This document shows, piece by piece, positions 31,713 to 42,540 of a DNA stretch of 43,475 bases. The stretch is from Chloromonas sp. AAM2 (Eukaryota; Chlorophyta; Chlorophyceae; Chlamydomonadales; Chlamydomonadaceae): assembly GCA_004335635.1 (NCBI GenBank), contig QAXH01006402.1, positions 2,502 to 45,976 on the forward strand, in the 5' to 3' direction. The number at the start of each line of letters is the position of its first letter. Position 1 is the stretch's first letter. Made by a program: the position numbers and the translations under genes. The notes below the pieces were generated by a model, which saw only the letters and a program-made list of their open reading frames with translations, did no database searches and was not told the origin of the DNA.

Positions 31713-34700
31713 ATGAATGCTCAACGACATTCGCAGCTGCAGGCGCAGATAGAAGCGCAGCTGGAGGTGATTGGTACCCTGCAAGGCGAGTCAAGATTTG
31801 GGCGCGCTGACCAAACATCTGAAGGAGGTGTTGGTGCTCGTTCCGCTGATAGAAGTATCGGCTGAACTGCAAGCGGTTGAGAATGATCTGGCCGTGTCAG
31901 GCATACAGCTGGAAGAGCTTGTGTTGCAGTCAAGCACAGACCCACCCACTGGGCCGTCTCAAGGCCAATCCAACGGTTCACCATCCTCATTTGAAAGCCA
32001 CCCACAGCAGCCTATCTCACAGCTATCGCCAGCTGCCCAAGCACTGGATCAGGAGGTGATGCTTGAGTTGTACATGGGCATACTTGGATCCCAGAGCACG
32101 TGGGACCAAGAGATGTTGCTTGCAATGCCAGTGAGTGCAGTCTACACACATACGTGGTACATAGCACATACGTCAGCCTTCAAACTCTTGCATGCCTCCA
32201 AATCATGCTGCTCGGTTATAACAATCATAAAAACAAGAGCAAAGTATGGTGCACCATTGTAAGCACCATTGACCCGCCATTCTACAAACAAACATGATAC
32301 CATACCAGCGGTTACCATCATACCATCAAACCATTGGTTTACTGGTGAGCTGCACAGGCTCAGACAGGCACACATGTTTTGGTGGTGGCCGGAGACACTC
32401 CAAACACCCTCGCCTGTCTTGCCGCCCTGCGGGCTGGGCCCTCGGGATCCTGCCGGGCCGTCAGCACGCAGCAGACCAGCGCAGCTGCATGTAAAACTGC
32501 AGCGCAGTCAGCGGCGGTACATTTCCAGCAGCTGACAGGGATGCAGGTGGGTTGGCACTGGAAGTGAATGTCATGGGTGCATGTTGTCTGATTTCATCGA
32601 TGTAGTAACGGTATGGTGTTTGTAACCTTTTGTACAGAGTGCAGCATGCTACCCCATACATGCTCACACACTCCTAGCATCAGGTCTGATGTCTAGCCTG
32701 TAATCTGGAATATCGCATCGCAGTGTGTTACATGATGATACCGCTGTCACAATTGTCGTCTGCTGGCTTCACATTGTCTACCTCAAGTGGCACATTCATG
32801 AATCAGACGTGCATGACAAGTAGCAAGAACTCATTGCAAAGTGCAGGTCGCAGTGCCACGTTTCTCGGCGTTTCCTGAGGGTTGCTGGGACGCAGTCTTC
32901 ATGCAAAAGCACAAGGCACGATTTGACCTTGTCTTCTGTGGCCGGCAGTGCCCAACTTTGATGGTGCCTCAACTCTGCTCCCTCCTCAAACCAGGTGGGA
33001 CAGCAGACAGTAAGACACCTTACTGCACAATAGCAAACACATCAAAGGTCTGGCCTGATGTTGATGTCTGCCATGGTTCAGCAGTAGGCAACGCTGCAAT
33101 CCTTCACATCATCACATTGGTTGTGCGCACTGTTCCCGCCATTGTCAGATGGTGTGTTTCACCCAAGGCAACTGATGCTGCCCTGACCTACAGGCGGGCG
33201 CGCTGCAGTCCCATCTGGCCATCATATTACACTGATCACACGCCACAGCTCACCTCAGCCTGGTGGCCAGCAGTACGAAAAGCTGTACACAACCAAAGTA
33301 CCTGCACAAGCATGGCTAACAAGGGTGAGCTAGGGACGAGTCGGGGCTGAGCAAGTCGTCGAGTCAGCGGGTCACTGAGCAAAAGTACCGTACCGGGAAG
33401 GCAACAGAGGCATGTCGTTTTGCGTTTTGTGCAGGAACGTCCATACCTGCACGACGTGCAGACTGGACAGTCATCCCCACCAGTGACCGGACTGCCACGT
33501 GTGGACTCACGGCTAGACTCCCAGCGAGCCACTGTGGTGCCCCGCCCCTCCTCAGCCAGACCAGCAGCTGCTGCGTTTCAGCAAGCAGCGGATGCCGTGT
33601 TCCCACCCTCCACGCGGCTGCCTGTTGCGTCAGTTGCTCGTCCCTCCTCAGCCAGACCGGCAGCAAACGCCAGCCAAGGGCCTGCTGACCACCATACGTC
33701 CCTACCTGCACTGGACGTGGGTTCTCACCGGATGTACTCAGTAGGGCGATGCAGTGCAGAACGGTACAGTTTGTTGGATCAGTACGCTGATAAGTGTCCG
33801 GTGGAGCACCAAGCAAGTGTTCCCCTGCTGGCCGCATGGCTGGTGCGTATGGCTACCAATGCCGAGGAGCGGATGCGCTTGCTACACAGATGGGTGTGCT
33901 ACAATGTACGTTACGATACGGCTGGGTTGGCAAGTGGCAACTATGGCGACCTCAGCGCTGAAGGCGTGCTGCGCTCACGACAAGGCGTGTGCTCCGGGTA
34001 CGTGCAATGCAGGGCTAGTCGGTCGGCCACTGCATAGTTTGACTCGTGGCCAGTCGGCCCAGAAGTATGTGACTACATGTGCATCATTGAAGGTAGCATA
34101 CACATTAAGTTAGTTTGCATCCGGTTAGCTTGCATCCTCAGTTAGTTTGAACCTGGGTATTGCATCTGCCTAGGCTGTCCAGTTTGGCCAGCTTATTAGC
34201 CATGGCCAAGAAATACAATAAGCAGCCAGAGTACTGGTGATCCTGCTGGTCTTCAGGATCTGGCCGCACCACGTACATGGCTTTTTTGCTCCTTGGCACT
34301 TGCGCTGCAGGTACGCCAACTTGATGGCAGGCCTCTGCCAGGCAGCAGGTGTGCAAAGCAAGGTCGTGTCAGGCTTTGCCAAAGGTTTATCCTGGACCGA
34401 AGATGTTGAAAGGAAGCGCTCTAACCACGCATGGAACGCTATTCAGCTCGATTCGGGAAACTGGGCTCTGCTGGACAGCTGCTGGTCTGCCGGACATGTG
34501 TCGTCTGGCGGGTATGTGTGCATTCTAATTCACTTTGATCAACACAGCAATCCAGTTGGAGTGAGTCTTGGGAGCAGATTGTACTGTACAGTTGAGAGTG
34601 AAGATAGGTGTGCGTACACGTGGATTGGACAGACGTCAGCAAGTCTCACTTGGCACTGACGTGTGGAAAGTTCTTTTACATTGACCACTTACATATTCCA

Positions 34701-35405
34701 TTTATAACCACAGGCTCAGAGGAGGGCTCACCTAGTGCTAAAACAGTAAAGTTACCATTCTTCGCATTTTGTTCTGCTGGCCGACTAGATGACGACTGAT
34801 AATGAAGTGACAATGAACTGCTAGCAACAATGCCAGTTCATTGTCAGTCATTGTTAAGTTGATTGTTACCATTCATTGACAGTTGATTGTTCCTAATCTC
34901 GTGCAGGTTTGAGCGCAAGTACAATGACTACTGGTTCTTGGCCAACCCCGACATTTTCATAATGAGTCACCTTCCCGAAGATCCTGAGTGGGCACTGTTG
35001 GGCGCTGGAAGGGTACCCCCCAGCCTGGTTCAGTTTGTGAGCTGGCACTACATGCCCATGTGTCACTGCGTGCTGCCTCTGCAGCGGGAGCAGGTCATCC
35101 GACGCACTGTCCGGCCAGGGGTGGCGGGCGTGCTGGTGCTAGAGTTTGAATGCATTGATCCTGAGCAACGTGAGCTGATACTGGAGCAGGGCCCACTGGC
35201 AGCGGTGCAAGGTACAGGCAGCATTGTGCAAACCAGCGCTGGGCGCAGGGGCTCTGGGGCAAAATGCAGTATTGAGGTGGTGTTGCCAGTCCTGAGCCAT
35301 GGAGAGGCGTTGTTCAAGCTCACGATACCCTACAAGTCCAGAATTCGAGCCAGCAATAGCAGTTATGTCAGCCAGATTGTATACACGGTGCATTTGTCTG
35401 TATAA
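31713..35405 (+). CDS. PCMT-like methyltransferase fold fused to KY-type transglutaminase domain
   Basis: Seven exons join in phase: 31713-32130, 32358-32546, 32847-32994, 33194-33324, 33435-33997, 34311-34511 and 34907-35405, about 715 residues once a one-base break near 31785 is allowed for. Residues 1-139 are helical and Gln-rich. Residues 140-295 resemble protein-L-isoaspartate methyltransferase: VLVVAGDTPNTLACLAALRA (the SAM-binding GXGXG is lost), RFDLVFCGRQCPTLMVPQL, LLKPGGRAAVPSG, then GGQQYEKLYTTK. A Pro/Ser/Ala-rich linker with a repeated ARPSSARPAA-type motif follows. Then comes a transglutaminase-like core with the complete triad Cys481 (SRQGVCSG), His522 (SNHAWNAI) and Asp538 (LLDSCW). 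The C-terminal part (YNDYWFLANPDIFIMSHLPED) matches KY/kyphoscoliosis-peptidase proteins. The methyltransferase part is probably inactive and the peptidase or transglutaminase part may be active. TGTAA lies 305 bases past the stop. Confidence 0.78.
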
Positions 35406-35986
35406 CCAGCACATGTTTTGGTGCGCTGTCACTGCAAGTTGTTTCTGCTGCCAGTATAATAGCCCTGCCTGGAAACCTGCAACGATTGACCGAGCCCCCC
35501 TGCGTCCCAGCTTCGGGCTTGCTTGCGCATGACTGACGGCGAATTACGGCTTGCTGAGCACATCGAGTGACATGAAGCCCTTAGAAGTCATTCAAATCAA
35601 ATAGACGCAATCACGTTCATTGGATGCAGTCTACAGTTATTGTGATATGAACTGTCATTGTTCCTCATTGCTTCAGAATGGTATTGTTGCTCAGAATGGT
35701 ATTCAATTATGTAAGCGGCATACTTTGACAACAGACACCATCTCAGAATATTTCCAGCTTGCCCACATGTTGTGCTGCTCCTAGCACAGGGTAACACAAG
35801 CTGACGCCAGGCCCAGGCAGCCATAACATGTGCCTTTGTAAAGTGATGTGATGACAGCACACATGTTAGAAGTGTATGTATCAGATAATTGATGGTTCCA
35901 TGTACTTCAGAGATCCAGCCTTTTCTCTTCAAAACAAGACCGCTCTTGGGCGTCTCAGTAACGACCAATAGTACAGTACCCACTGA

Positions 35987-36238
35987 AGACCACGTGATCA
36001 GCGCTTTTGCCGCTGCTGCGAGGCTGGGGCTAGAGAAGATGAGCTGCATGTCTTGGAATGTGAAGCCTATGTTGACATTCGGGTGCAGTTTCAAGACGTT
36101 TTCGCTGTTGGCACTGACCCTGGCAAACCCGATGCATACATGAGGCATGTCATGAACCCGGACAATGGGCATGCATGGAAAAGACTTGCCAATTTCCTCA
36201 GTAGAATTATGGCCAAGCGTAAAGCTATCCTGGACTGA
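35987..36238 (+). mobile_element. LINE-like retrotransposon fragment, C-terminal zinc-knuckle region
   Basis: An open frame with RFCRCCEAGAREDELHVLEC matches the cysteine/histidine cluster (C-x2-C ... H-x4-C) that closes non-LTR retrotransposon ORF2 proteins. A typical tail of about 55 residues follows (MRHVMNP, ANFLSRIMAKRKAIL) and then a stop. No reverse transcriptase or endonuclease is seen upstream, so this is a 5'-truncated copy, as is common for LINEs. No poly(A) tract or target duplication was identified. Confidence 0.55.
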
Positions 36239-38085
36239 ACTCTCATTTGTGGTTTGAATAGGTGCTGTTGACTGAGATGCTGCCAGTTATGGTCTGTCCG
36301 CGTTGATGCACAGTCTTCCTCTCGTCAGTCCCCCATGCATGGCTATTACCACCATAGCCCTTAGTTGCCGATGCCACGGTCCTGGCATACCCGCCCGGCA
36401 AATGCATGCGGTGGAACCCCAGCCGGCCGTGTTGGCCTTGCTGGTGGGAGGCTGTGTTAACGCCTGGGCGCATTTCAGGTGGTGTTTTGGAAGATGCAGC
36501 TTGTTCTGCCACTGATTGCCAGGCTCCTGCATTATTATGACTTTTTGCTTTATGACTCGTATTGATTGACTTTGAGTTTTTTTGTCCCTGAGTTGCGGGA
36601 CACATCCCTTATGCGCATTGTGCGCATCGACACGGATGTAAAAAGACAACAACAACAACAACAACAACAACAACCACCCTGGGGTCAGCTTGTCAACTTG
36701 TCTCTTGTCTCTTCCCCGTGCATTCCCGGAACTGCAAAAGCTCACCACTTTTACAACTGATGTCCTGTCAGATGTCTTTAGCCAGATGACCTAGTGTGGC
36801 AGCAGAGAGAAGCTGGAAGCCTGTGCAAGCTCGTGCCATGTCAGACTGAACCCACAAGTGCCTGCATGGTGTTTGTGGTTGGCGGGACATGTGAATCTGC
36901 AACATGGCAGGCTGCGACATGGCAGGCTATGTCATACATGATTGGACTGTCACTGGAAATCTGCAACATGAGTTTGAACCCACAAGTGGACAGGAGCCAG
37001 ATGCATTGTACAACTCGATGTGCCAGATAGCCGTGACCAAATACCTGGCAGGAAAGGAAAGGAATGGACCTGACTCAACTTTGCAGGCGCGCCCATGGCG
37101 CCCGTTTAGTTAATTGACGCCAGCACAGTTGCCGTACACAAATACGGCATGTTGCGACGGGCAACCCTGGCAACTGGAGGCTGGCATTGACCTCGTTCCT
37201 TACATCCGGCTGTAATTTATTCCTTGATTTCCAGCTCACGGCGATGGCCTTTCAGGCTCGGATGGCTGCCACACCGGTGGGTGCGGCTACAGAACCAGTC
37301 GCGTGTTGCTTGTCCGGACACTCCATGGCAATCTGCACACTTAAGCAATGCCACATCACTGCTGTGCGTGTGGCAACGCGCTGACGATAGGCTTTATGAT
37401 ACACGCAACTGTGCTCTGGTTCTGTTCACAGGCGTCAACGCGCCAAGTCTGCGAAGCAAGTGAGTATTCTTTACGGTCTGGGGCTGAAGAATGGAGCGTG
37501 ACAGCCTGGCGCGAGTTATCAGAAGCTCAGCACTTCACAAAAGGCCACCGCACAAGGCAATGCCAGGCAAAGGCGGTGAACTCATTTGCAGTGGTGAGCC
37601 TAGGCCGTGAGCCTAATTGGACATAACAAGCCAAAGCCAAAGCTTTTACAACGAAGCGGTACATTAATGTCATCGAAGAAAAGCGGTATATGTTTACTAG
37701 GCTCACGATGTAATCGAGTTACCTCCATCGATGCGCAGTTTACGGTTTTCGGTCATCTAAAAGCAGCTCAAAACCTTCCGTCATCTCCGACTCGTGCACA
37801 GAGTGTTGCAGCCTTGCGTTGCAGACTCGAGAGCGTCGCAGCTGGCGCAACAGGGCTTCGCGGGTCATCCGCAGCAACCGGTTCCTGGCGGTAATACAGA
37901 CCTATTCACACAAGAACTGGCAAACTTCTTTTTTTTACATCGTGGATGGGAGTTGTAGTAATGAGTTGTTGAGAATTGTGATCAGACTGCCAAGGCATTC
38001 AGGATTCAAGTCTTCTTTACCCTTCCTTTGGCACACTCTATCAGCCCTGCTGCACGACGACTAAACCAACGCACCAACCCCACAC
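36239..38085. other. Spacer with simple repeats and weak ORFs
   Basis: This holds an (ACA)n tract at 36646-36674. A 69-codon plus-strand frame at 36904-37113 contains SGQEPDALYNSMCQIAVTK and ends in a stop. An acceptor-led stretch follows near 37231. None could be joined into a gene or recognised. The FHA-RING promoter should lie at the right end. Confidence 0.35.
36646..36674. repeat. (ACA)n microsatellite
   Basis: About 9.7 uninterrupted units of ACA. Confidence 0.9.
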
Positions 38086-38985
38086 ATGCAGAGCCGCACA
38101 GAGAGGGTGCCTGCGTCCGCTGCCAGGATCATGCCATCACAGAGACTGAGTACAGCAGTCCGCCAGATGCTGCCATCAGCAGGGAATGCTGATTTTTTGT
38201 CTTGTATTTCGACGGGTCCGTCAATCTGGGACGAGTCAGCAGCAGCACAGATCAGCCGCAGCAGGGCGGGGGAGCAGCTGCGGGAGACGTACGAGATGTT
38301 GTTTGAGATGCAGTACGAGGGCAGGCACACCCTGAGCCCAGACTGGTGGAAGCAGCAGTTCTTCGATGCAGCATCAGATATTGTCAGGTCGGTTCCGAAC
38401 CGCTCCGGCACCAGGGGCGCTGCGACGCCTGCGCCTGAGGAGCTCAGCATATGGTGTGAAGGGAAGGAGTACACAACCTCCTGCACGTCAAACAAACCCG
38501 TGCTGGTGGGCCGGTATCCGGGTTGTGACATTCCGCTGCCGGACATCCCCGACAACTCCCGGCTGGCCGTTGTTTTGTTCCTGTTCCCGTCCAAGGGTAC
38601 CATGGTGGCTGCTGACATGGGAAGCCTGTTTGGCATCAAAACGATCGACCGAGAGCAGGCCGGACGAGGCCTGGAGCAGAGCCTGCCACGTGACCGCCGT
38701 GCCCTGGTCTTCGAACTGGGCGAAGCTGTCAAGCTCCGCCTAGGCGCGGTTGACGTGATGATCAGTCCCAAGATGTGCATAAGTTGCATGAGCAAGCCAC
38801 GGGAGTTCCGATTTGAGTGCGGTCATGCGGTATGCTGCCGGGACTGCGTGCGCACAATGCGTGACATGGAGCACGACAAGTGCCCGGTGTGCCGCAGGGA
38901 GGTAAACATGAGCTCCAGAGCCAACGCTGCGAACAGCACTGAGCACTGGGTACGAACCTACGTAAAGCCCGGTGCACGCCGTTGA
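38086..38985 (+). CDS. FHA-like and RING finger protein, probable E3 ubiquitin ligase
   Basis: A single uninterrupted frame of 299 residues, ATG to TGA, in a region where other genes have many introns. Residues 138-222 resemble an FHA phosphothreonine-binding domain: VLVGRYPGCDIPLPD with the conserved Gly-Arg pair, then Asn-Ser-Arg and an LGEAVKLRLG strand. Residues 231-269 form a complete C3HC4 RING: C231, C234, C245, H247, C251, C254, C266, C269 (the last segment is DKCPVCRREV). This suggests a ubiquitin ligase recruited to phosphorylated partners, in the style of CHFR/RNF8, although the FHA here is central rather than N-terminal. Residues 60-100 are helical (GEQLRETYEMLFEMQYEGR). TGTAA lies about 200 bases past the stop. 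No targeting signal is seen. Confidence 0.85.
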   Translation: MQSRTERVPASAARIMPSQRLSTAVRQMLPSAGNADFLSCISTGPSIWDESAAAQISRSRAGEQLRETYEMLFEMQYEGRHTLSPDWWKQQFFDAASDIVRSVPNRSGTRGAATPAPEELSIWCEGKEYTTSCTSNKPVLVGRYPGCDIPLPDIPDNSRLAVVLFLFPSKGTMVAADMGSLFGIKTIDREQAGRGLEQSLPRDRRALVFELGEAVKLRLGAVDVMISPKMCISCMSKPREFRFECGHAVCCRDCVRTMRDMEHDKCPVCRREVNMSSRANAANSTEHWVRTYVKPGARR

Positions 38986-39185
38986 CAGCACGGCATGCCT
39001 GGAACAGGAACAGGGTCAGATTTTCTTGGGCTTGATACAATCACACGGCGACTTATGATTGCCTACTGGTGAGTCTTTGGCAGCGCATTGATGAGTCGCC
39101 TAGAACAAAGACCACACATGATTTGAATGCAGTGGACGGCCCTACATGTACCGCTATGTGGGGAACCTTTGCAATCGATGCATTC

Positions 39186-39190
39186 TGTAA
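39186..39190 (+). terminator. Candidate poly(A) signal TGTAA for the FHA-RING gene
   Basis: TGTAA occurs about 200 bases after the stop codon, at a spacing similar to that after other genes here. Confidence 0.4.
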
Positions 39191-39343
39191 TGATAACACT
39201 TTATAGTTGTCAGTCACACAGTGACAACGAGCGCACTCTACAATAACAATTTCGTTGGATGCGAGGCAAGACGGCTGCAGGAGCTGCTGATAATGAGCTT
39301 GTTGGGGCGCCCCACTGGCAGGTGTATGTCCAATGATACTTAC

Positions 39344-39528
39344 TTTACATACTGATAGTTGCATGCTTTGACGAGAGCATTGCACATTGCAAGAGCGAAT
39401 GGTCTGAGACCCGAGAGATATATGGCAAGGTACTTGGCAAGGCTTTGTTGTGTAACAATCCCAAGATTTCTAGGTTGGGTTTGTGCAACAGAGCTACGTT
39501 TCTCTGCGGCAGCATAGTAAACTGTCAT
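39344..39528 (-). CDS. Possible exon of an unrecognised minus-strand gene
   Basis: From an ATG near 39528 an open frame of 61 codons includes NLGIVTQQSLAKYLAIYLSG and NALVKACNYQYV and ends exactly at a consensus GTAAGT donor. The next exon could not be placed. The remainder of 38986-40807 shows only one other weak minus-strand frame (see 40268-40483). Confidence 0.3.
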
Positions 39529-40267
39529 GCAAGCGCAGTGACTTACTGACTGACTGATTGACTGACTTAGTGTCTGCAACATTGAGCAGTAATATGTATA
39601 GCCCTTTACAAGAAAAGCTGACCTGCTGTCATCGTGGCTGCGGTACCAACCTGCGCTTCAGTCTTCAGTGCCTCCTGGTATCCTTCATGCCACTGTACAG
39701 TTTTATAGGTCAGCTCAGCGGGTTCTCAACCTTCAGCGCAGCCAAACCCAGTTCTCGGCCGTGGTCACTCCAGCATGCCTACTCCTCTCCGCCTTCACAT
39801 GCTTGACTGTCTTGCTGTGTTTGCAGCTGCCCGTAGGGCATCCTCAGCTGAACTTGAATTTTGACACAGACACAGATCTTTATGTATTGCATCTATGCAT
39901 CTGATGTTTTGTTTTTTGGCACTATTAAATTTGTGATATATTGTGACCATCAATTCCTGCTGGCGCCTCCTGCTACTGCTCTTGCCGACGCCTTCACACG
40001 CCTCCAGCCTGCTCTACCACCAGCTGCCGCTCTTATCTTCACACTGGCGACCAGTCGCGCCTCCAATCTTCCGTCCCGCCTTGCCAGTACTGTAACCCGG
40101 CCACTCTGCCACCCGTACAGCACACATACTGGCAATCCTAGCATGTCAGTGCCTTCTATTGTTCGCTACAACGAGTGCTTAGGTGCTTGCTGAGCCTGAT
40201 AATGCCAGGCATATGCACGTGAAAGCAGATGGCTAGGTCTGCCGTGCCAAACCCAAAAAACTTGTTT

Positions 40268-40483
40268 TTATGTTGATAACAAAGATCTGTTCAGGTTTGA
40301 GTCAGTTCCCAGGGTTGGAGTCCTGTGCCGGTCCAGGCAACCCCTGCCGGTTGCCGGCCGTTTAAGGACTCTGCATGGAGTATGCTGTTCAATTTTGCTG
40401 AGATGCGCAGACAAGGCTTGAAACTCAGACCTCAGACACTCAGCTGACGACTCTGACTGTATCAGGCTGTTCTGCAGCTCCAT
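40268..40483 (-). CDS. Possible coiled-coil ORF, 71 aa
   Basis: A frame with ATG at 40483 whose first 35 residues have a heptad-like pattern (MELQNSLIQSESSAECLRSE, then FQALSAHLSKIEQ). The second half is Arg/Thr-rich and less protein-like. The frame is open a little upstream of the ATG, so it may be an internal exon. Not recognised. Confidence 0.22.
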   Translation of the reverse strand: MELQNSLIQSESSAECLRSEFQALSAHLSKIEQHTPCRVLKRPATGRGCLDRHRTPTLGTDSNLNRSLLST

Positions 40484-40807
40484 GCCAATCCGTTCTGCTG
40501 ACTGTCATGCTTAGGTTGACTCTGCTTGCTTCGAGGCACAATCCAAGCGGCGCAAAGCAACTGTCACAGCTTGACTGACTTCACTAGGCTACTATTTCTG
40601 ACCAGCTCCCTCACCGAGTGCGTACTTGGTACCCCTACGAACAGTGGCTTGCCGTGGGGCCATGCCTGCCCATATGCTGGTGGTCAGACGCAGCCTGCAG
40701 AACACGGCAGACATGTAGCCCAAACAGCCATGAAATGTGCTTTGACAATCCTGTCCACTGGAGGGCTCAGGTGCTGTCACTTCCTGTGGCCTCTTTGTTT
40801 CATGCAG

Positions 40808-41326
40808 GTGCCAGCTTGACCTAGACCAGGTCATTTCTGCTCTACAGGAGATGGAGCCCAGGGATGTCGTGGAGCACGAGGAACGTGCACAGCTGTGCGT
40901 GGAAGCCAAGGCCGTTCAAGCCGACCACCTGGCCTTGGCCCAGGCCATAGCCGAGGCCATCAAGAGTGAGTTGTAAGGGCCATGGGGGGCCACGTGATCT
41001 GTCGAACGCCAAGTCATGTGGAAACATGTAACAAGGCAGGCAGCTGTGCGGCCCCCACAAGGCAGGCAGCTGTGCGGCCCCCACAAGGCAGGCAGCTGTG
41101 CGGCCCCCACAAATCATGGAAGGGATGGGGGGCAAGGCGGAGGGGCAGAGGTTGCAGCCAAGGGCGTGGTGCAGTTTCCAGGGGCCCCGTGTCATTGGGA
41201 GATGACGGCGGCACGGGAGGATTGGGGCGTGGGAGTGGGCATGGCTGACACTGCTTGTCTGTCCCAGAGCCAATCTCGGGCAGTTCAGGGCCTGGAGGCC
41301 CACCAAGAACACCCCGTGCCACGTAA
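40808..41326 (+). CDS. Last two exons of an unrecognised gene
   Basis: Exon 40808-40965 (acceptor ATGCAG, donor GTGAGT) joins in phase to 41268-41326 (acceptor CCCAG, stop TAA). The first encodes a helical, Ala/Glu/Gln-rich segment (LDLDQVISALQEMEPRDVVE, then AKAVQADHLALAQAIAEAIK). The second encodes a short Gly/Pro-rich tail (SGSSGPGGPPRTPRAT). Upstream exons were not found. The intron contains a 26-bp tandem repeat. No function is assigned. Confidence 0.5.
41033..41110. repeat. 26-bp tandem repeat, three exact copies
   Basis: The unit begins AAGGCAGGCAGCTGTGCGGC and ends CCCCAC. It starts at 41033, 41059 and 41085, within an intron. The three copies appear identical, suggesting recent expansion. 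Confidence 0.92.
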
Positions 41327-42540
41327 AGTGCATGCATGGAGGCCTGAAATGCCGATGCCATGCATACTGCATGCGTGACGGCCTCATGCACGACGCGCCA
41401 TGCACACTGCACGTGCCATGGAGGCACCACACACCCTTCATCATGCACACCGCGCGCATGGAGGCCTCATGCACTGATGCCATGTGACGGTGGGCTGATG
41501 AACCAATGCCGAATGTACAGCTGGGCATTGGATGGAGATGTCATGCATTGCATTCGTGCGTGGAATGCAGGGGAGGAAGTGCTTGCAGGCTGTTGGGTAT
41601 CAATGGTGCCTCTGATGCCTGGGTTGGGTCCACTCGTGCATGTTTCCTGCTGCTCATTGACCGTGCTCTTAGACACGTGAGGGTCGATCTGTAGGTGGGG
41701 CGTGGTGTAGATTTAATCGCAATGATTACACGGTGGCGGGCCCACAGCCCGGAGGGTCCAGCAGGACGCCTCTGTGCAGCAGGTGTGGTGCCACTTTATC
41801 TTGCAGGCCCCTAACGTACCAGCAAGACGCCGATGGGTATGCCACCTGCTGTGGCCTGCATCGCGTCAACGTCCATGACCGGGAGCAAAGACGGACTAAC
41901 AGGACTAACAGGACTAACAGGTTTTCAGTGGGTCCGCCCTAGTACCTGGCGTATCAAACTTTTTCGCACTGGGGGTTGAGGAATCAGACACACCCTCCTC
42001 TGGTCAGCTACAGCCTGCCAGCCTGCCACTTTGAACTTCGTTCCGAATGCAATCAGACAGCAAGACCGCTGGACCCTGCGCACCAAGCAAAAACTGTTGG
42101 AAAAACGAGTGCCAGGTCTTACATTTTAGGTATTGCCTTGCCACCTGATGTTCTGAAGGCGCAACTGTGCGGCAGACCCAAGAAGGGAGGAGGATAGCCA
42201 TGAACCTACCTATTACATGGTCGTGATCACTGGATTGAACTGGAGAAGTGCTTGACGACTGAGCACTGGTCAGCAAGGAATGACCACTGCTCACTAACAC
42301 GACTGTCAGGTCACGGGGGCCCAGCCTGCTTTGCGTCGTTTTGGCTCAAGACTTGTCTACTCAGCCTGTAGCGCCCCTTGATTTCTTGTCATGTGGACGA
42401 AAAGCGTTCAAAAGCGTTCATGAGAAATCCACGGTGCCCAACACTGATGCAACTGCCCTAACCCCAAGATAACCCTAACCCAATCGTTTAGTGGGCAAAC
42501 TCAGTGGGCAAGAAAATAAGAAAGGTTTGGGGGCATGTGC
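41327..42540. other. Intergenic region, no gene seen
   Basis: This includes three copies of the 9-base unit GGACTAACA at about 41893-41920 and a short telomere-like patch at 42456-42481. No supportable exon on either strand. Confidence 0.5.
42456..42481. repeat. Short telomere-like patch
   Basis: CCCTAACCCC and CCCTAACCC occur 9 bases apart. This is too short and imperfect to be a telomere. It may be an interstitial relic or chance. Confidence 0.25.

Noticed and set aside
40842..41528. Minus-strand 228-codon frame
   Set aside because: It is built largely on the 26-bp tandem repeat and CATG-rich low-complexity DNA and is antisense to a better exon at 40808-40965.
42456..42481. Chromosome end
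   Set aside because: Only two imperfect CCCTAA units occur and coding exons continue beyond them.
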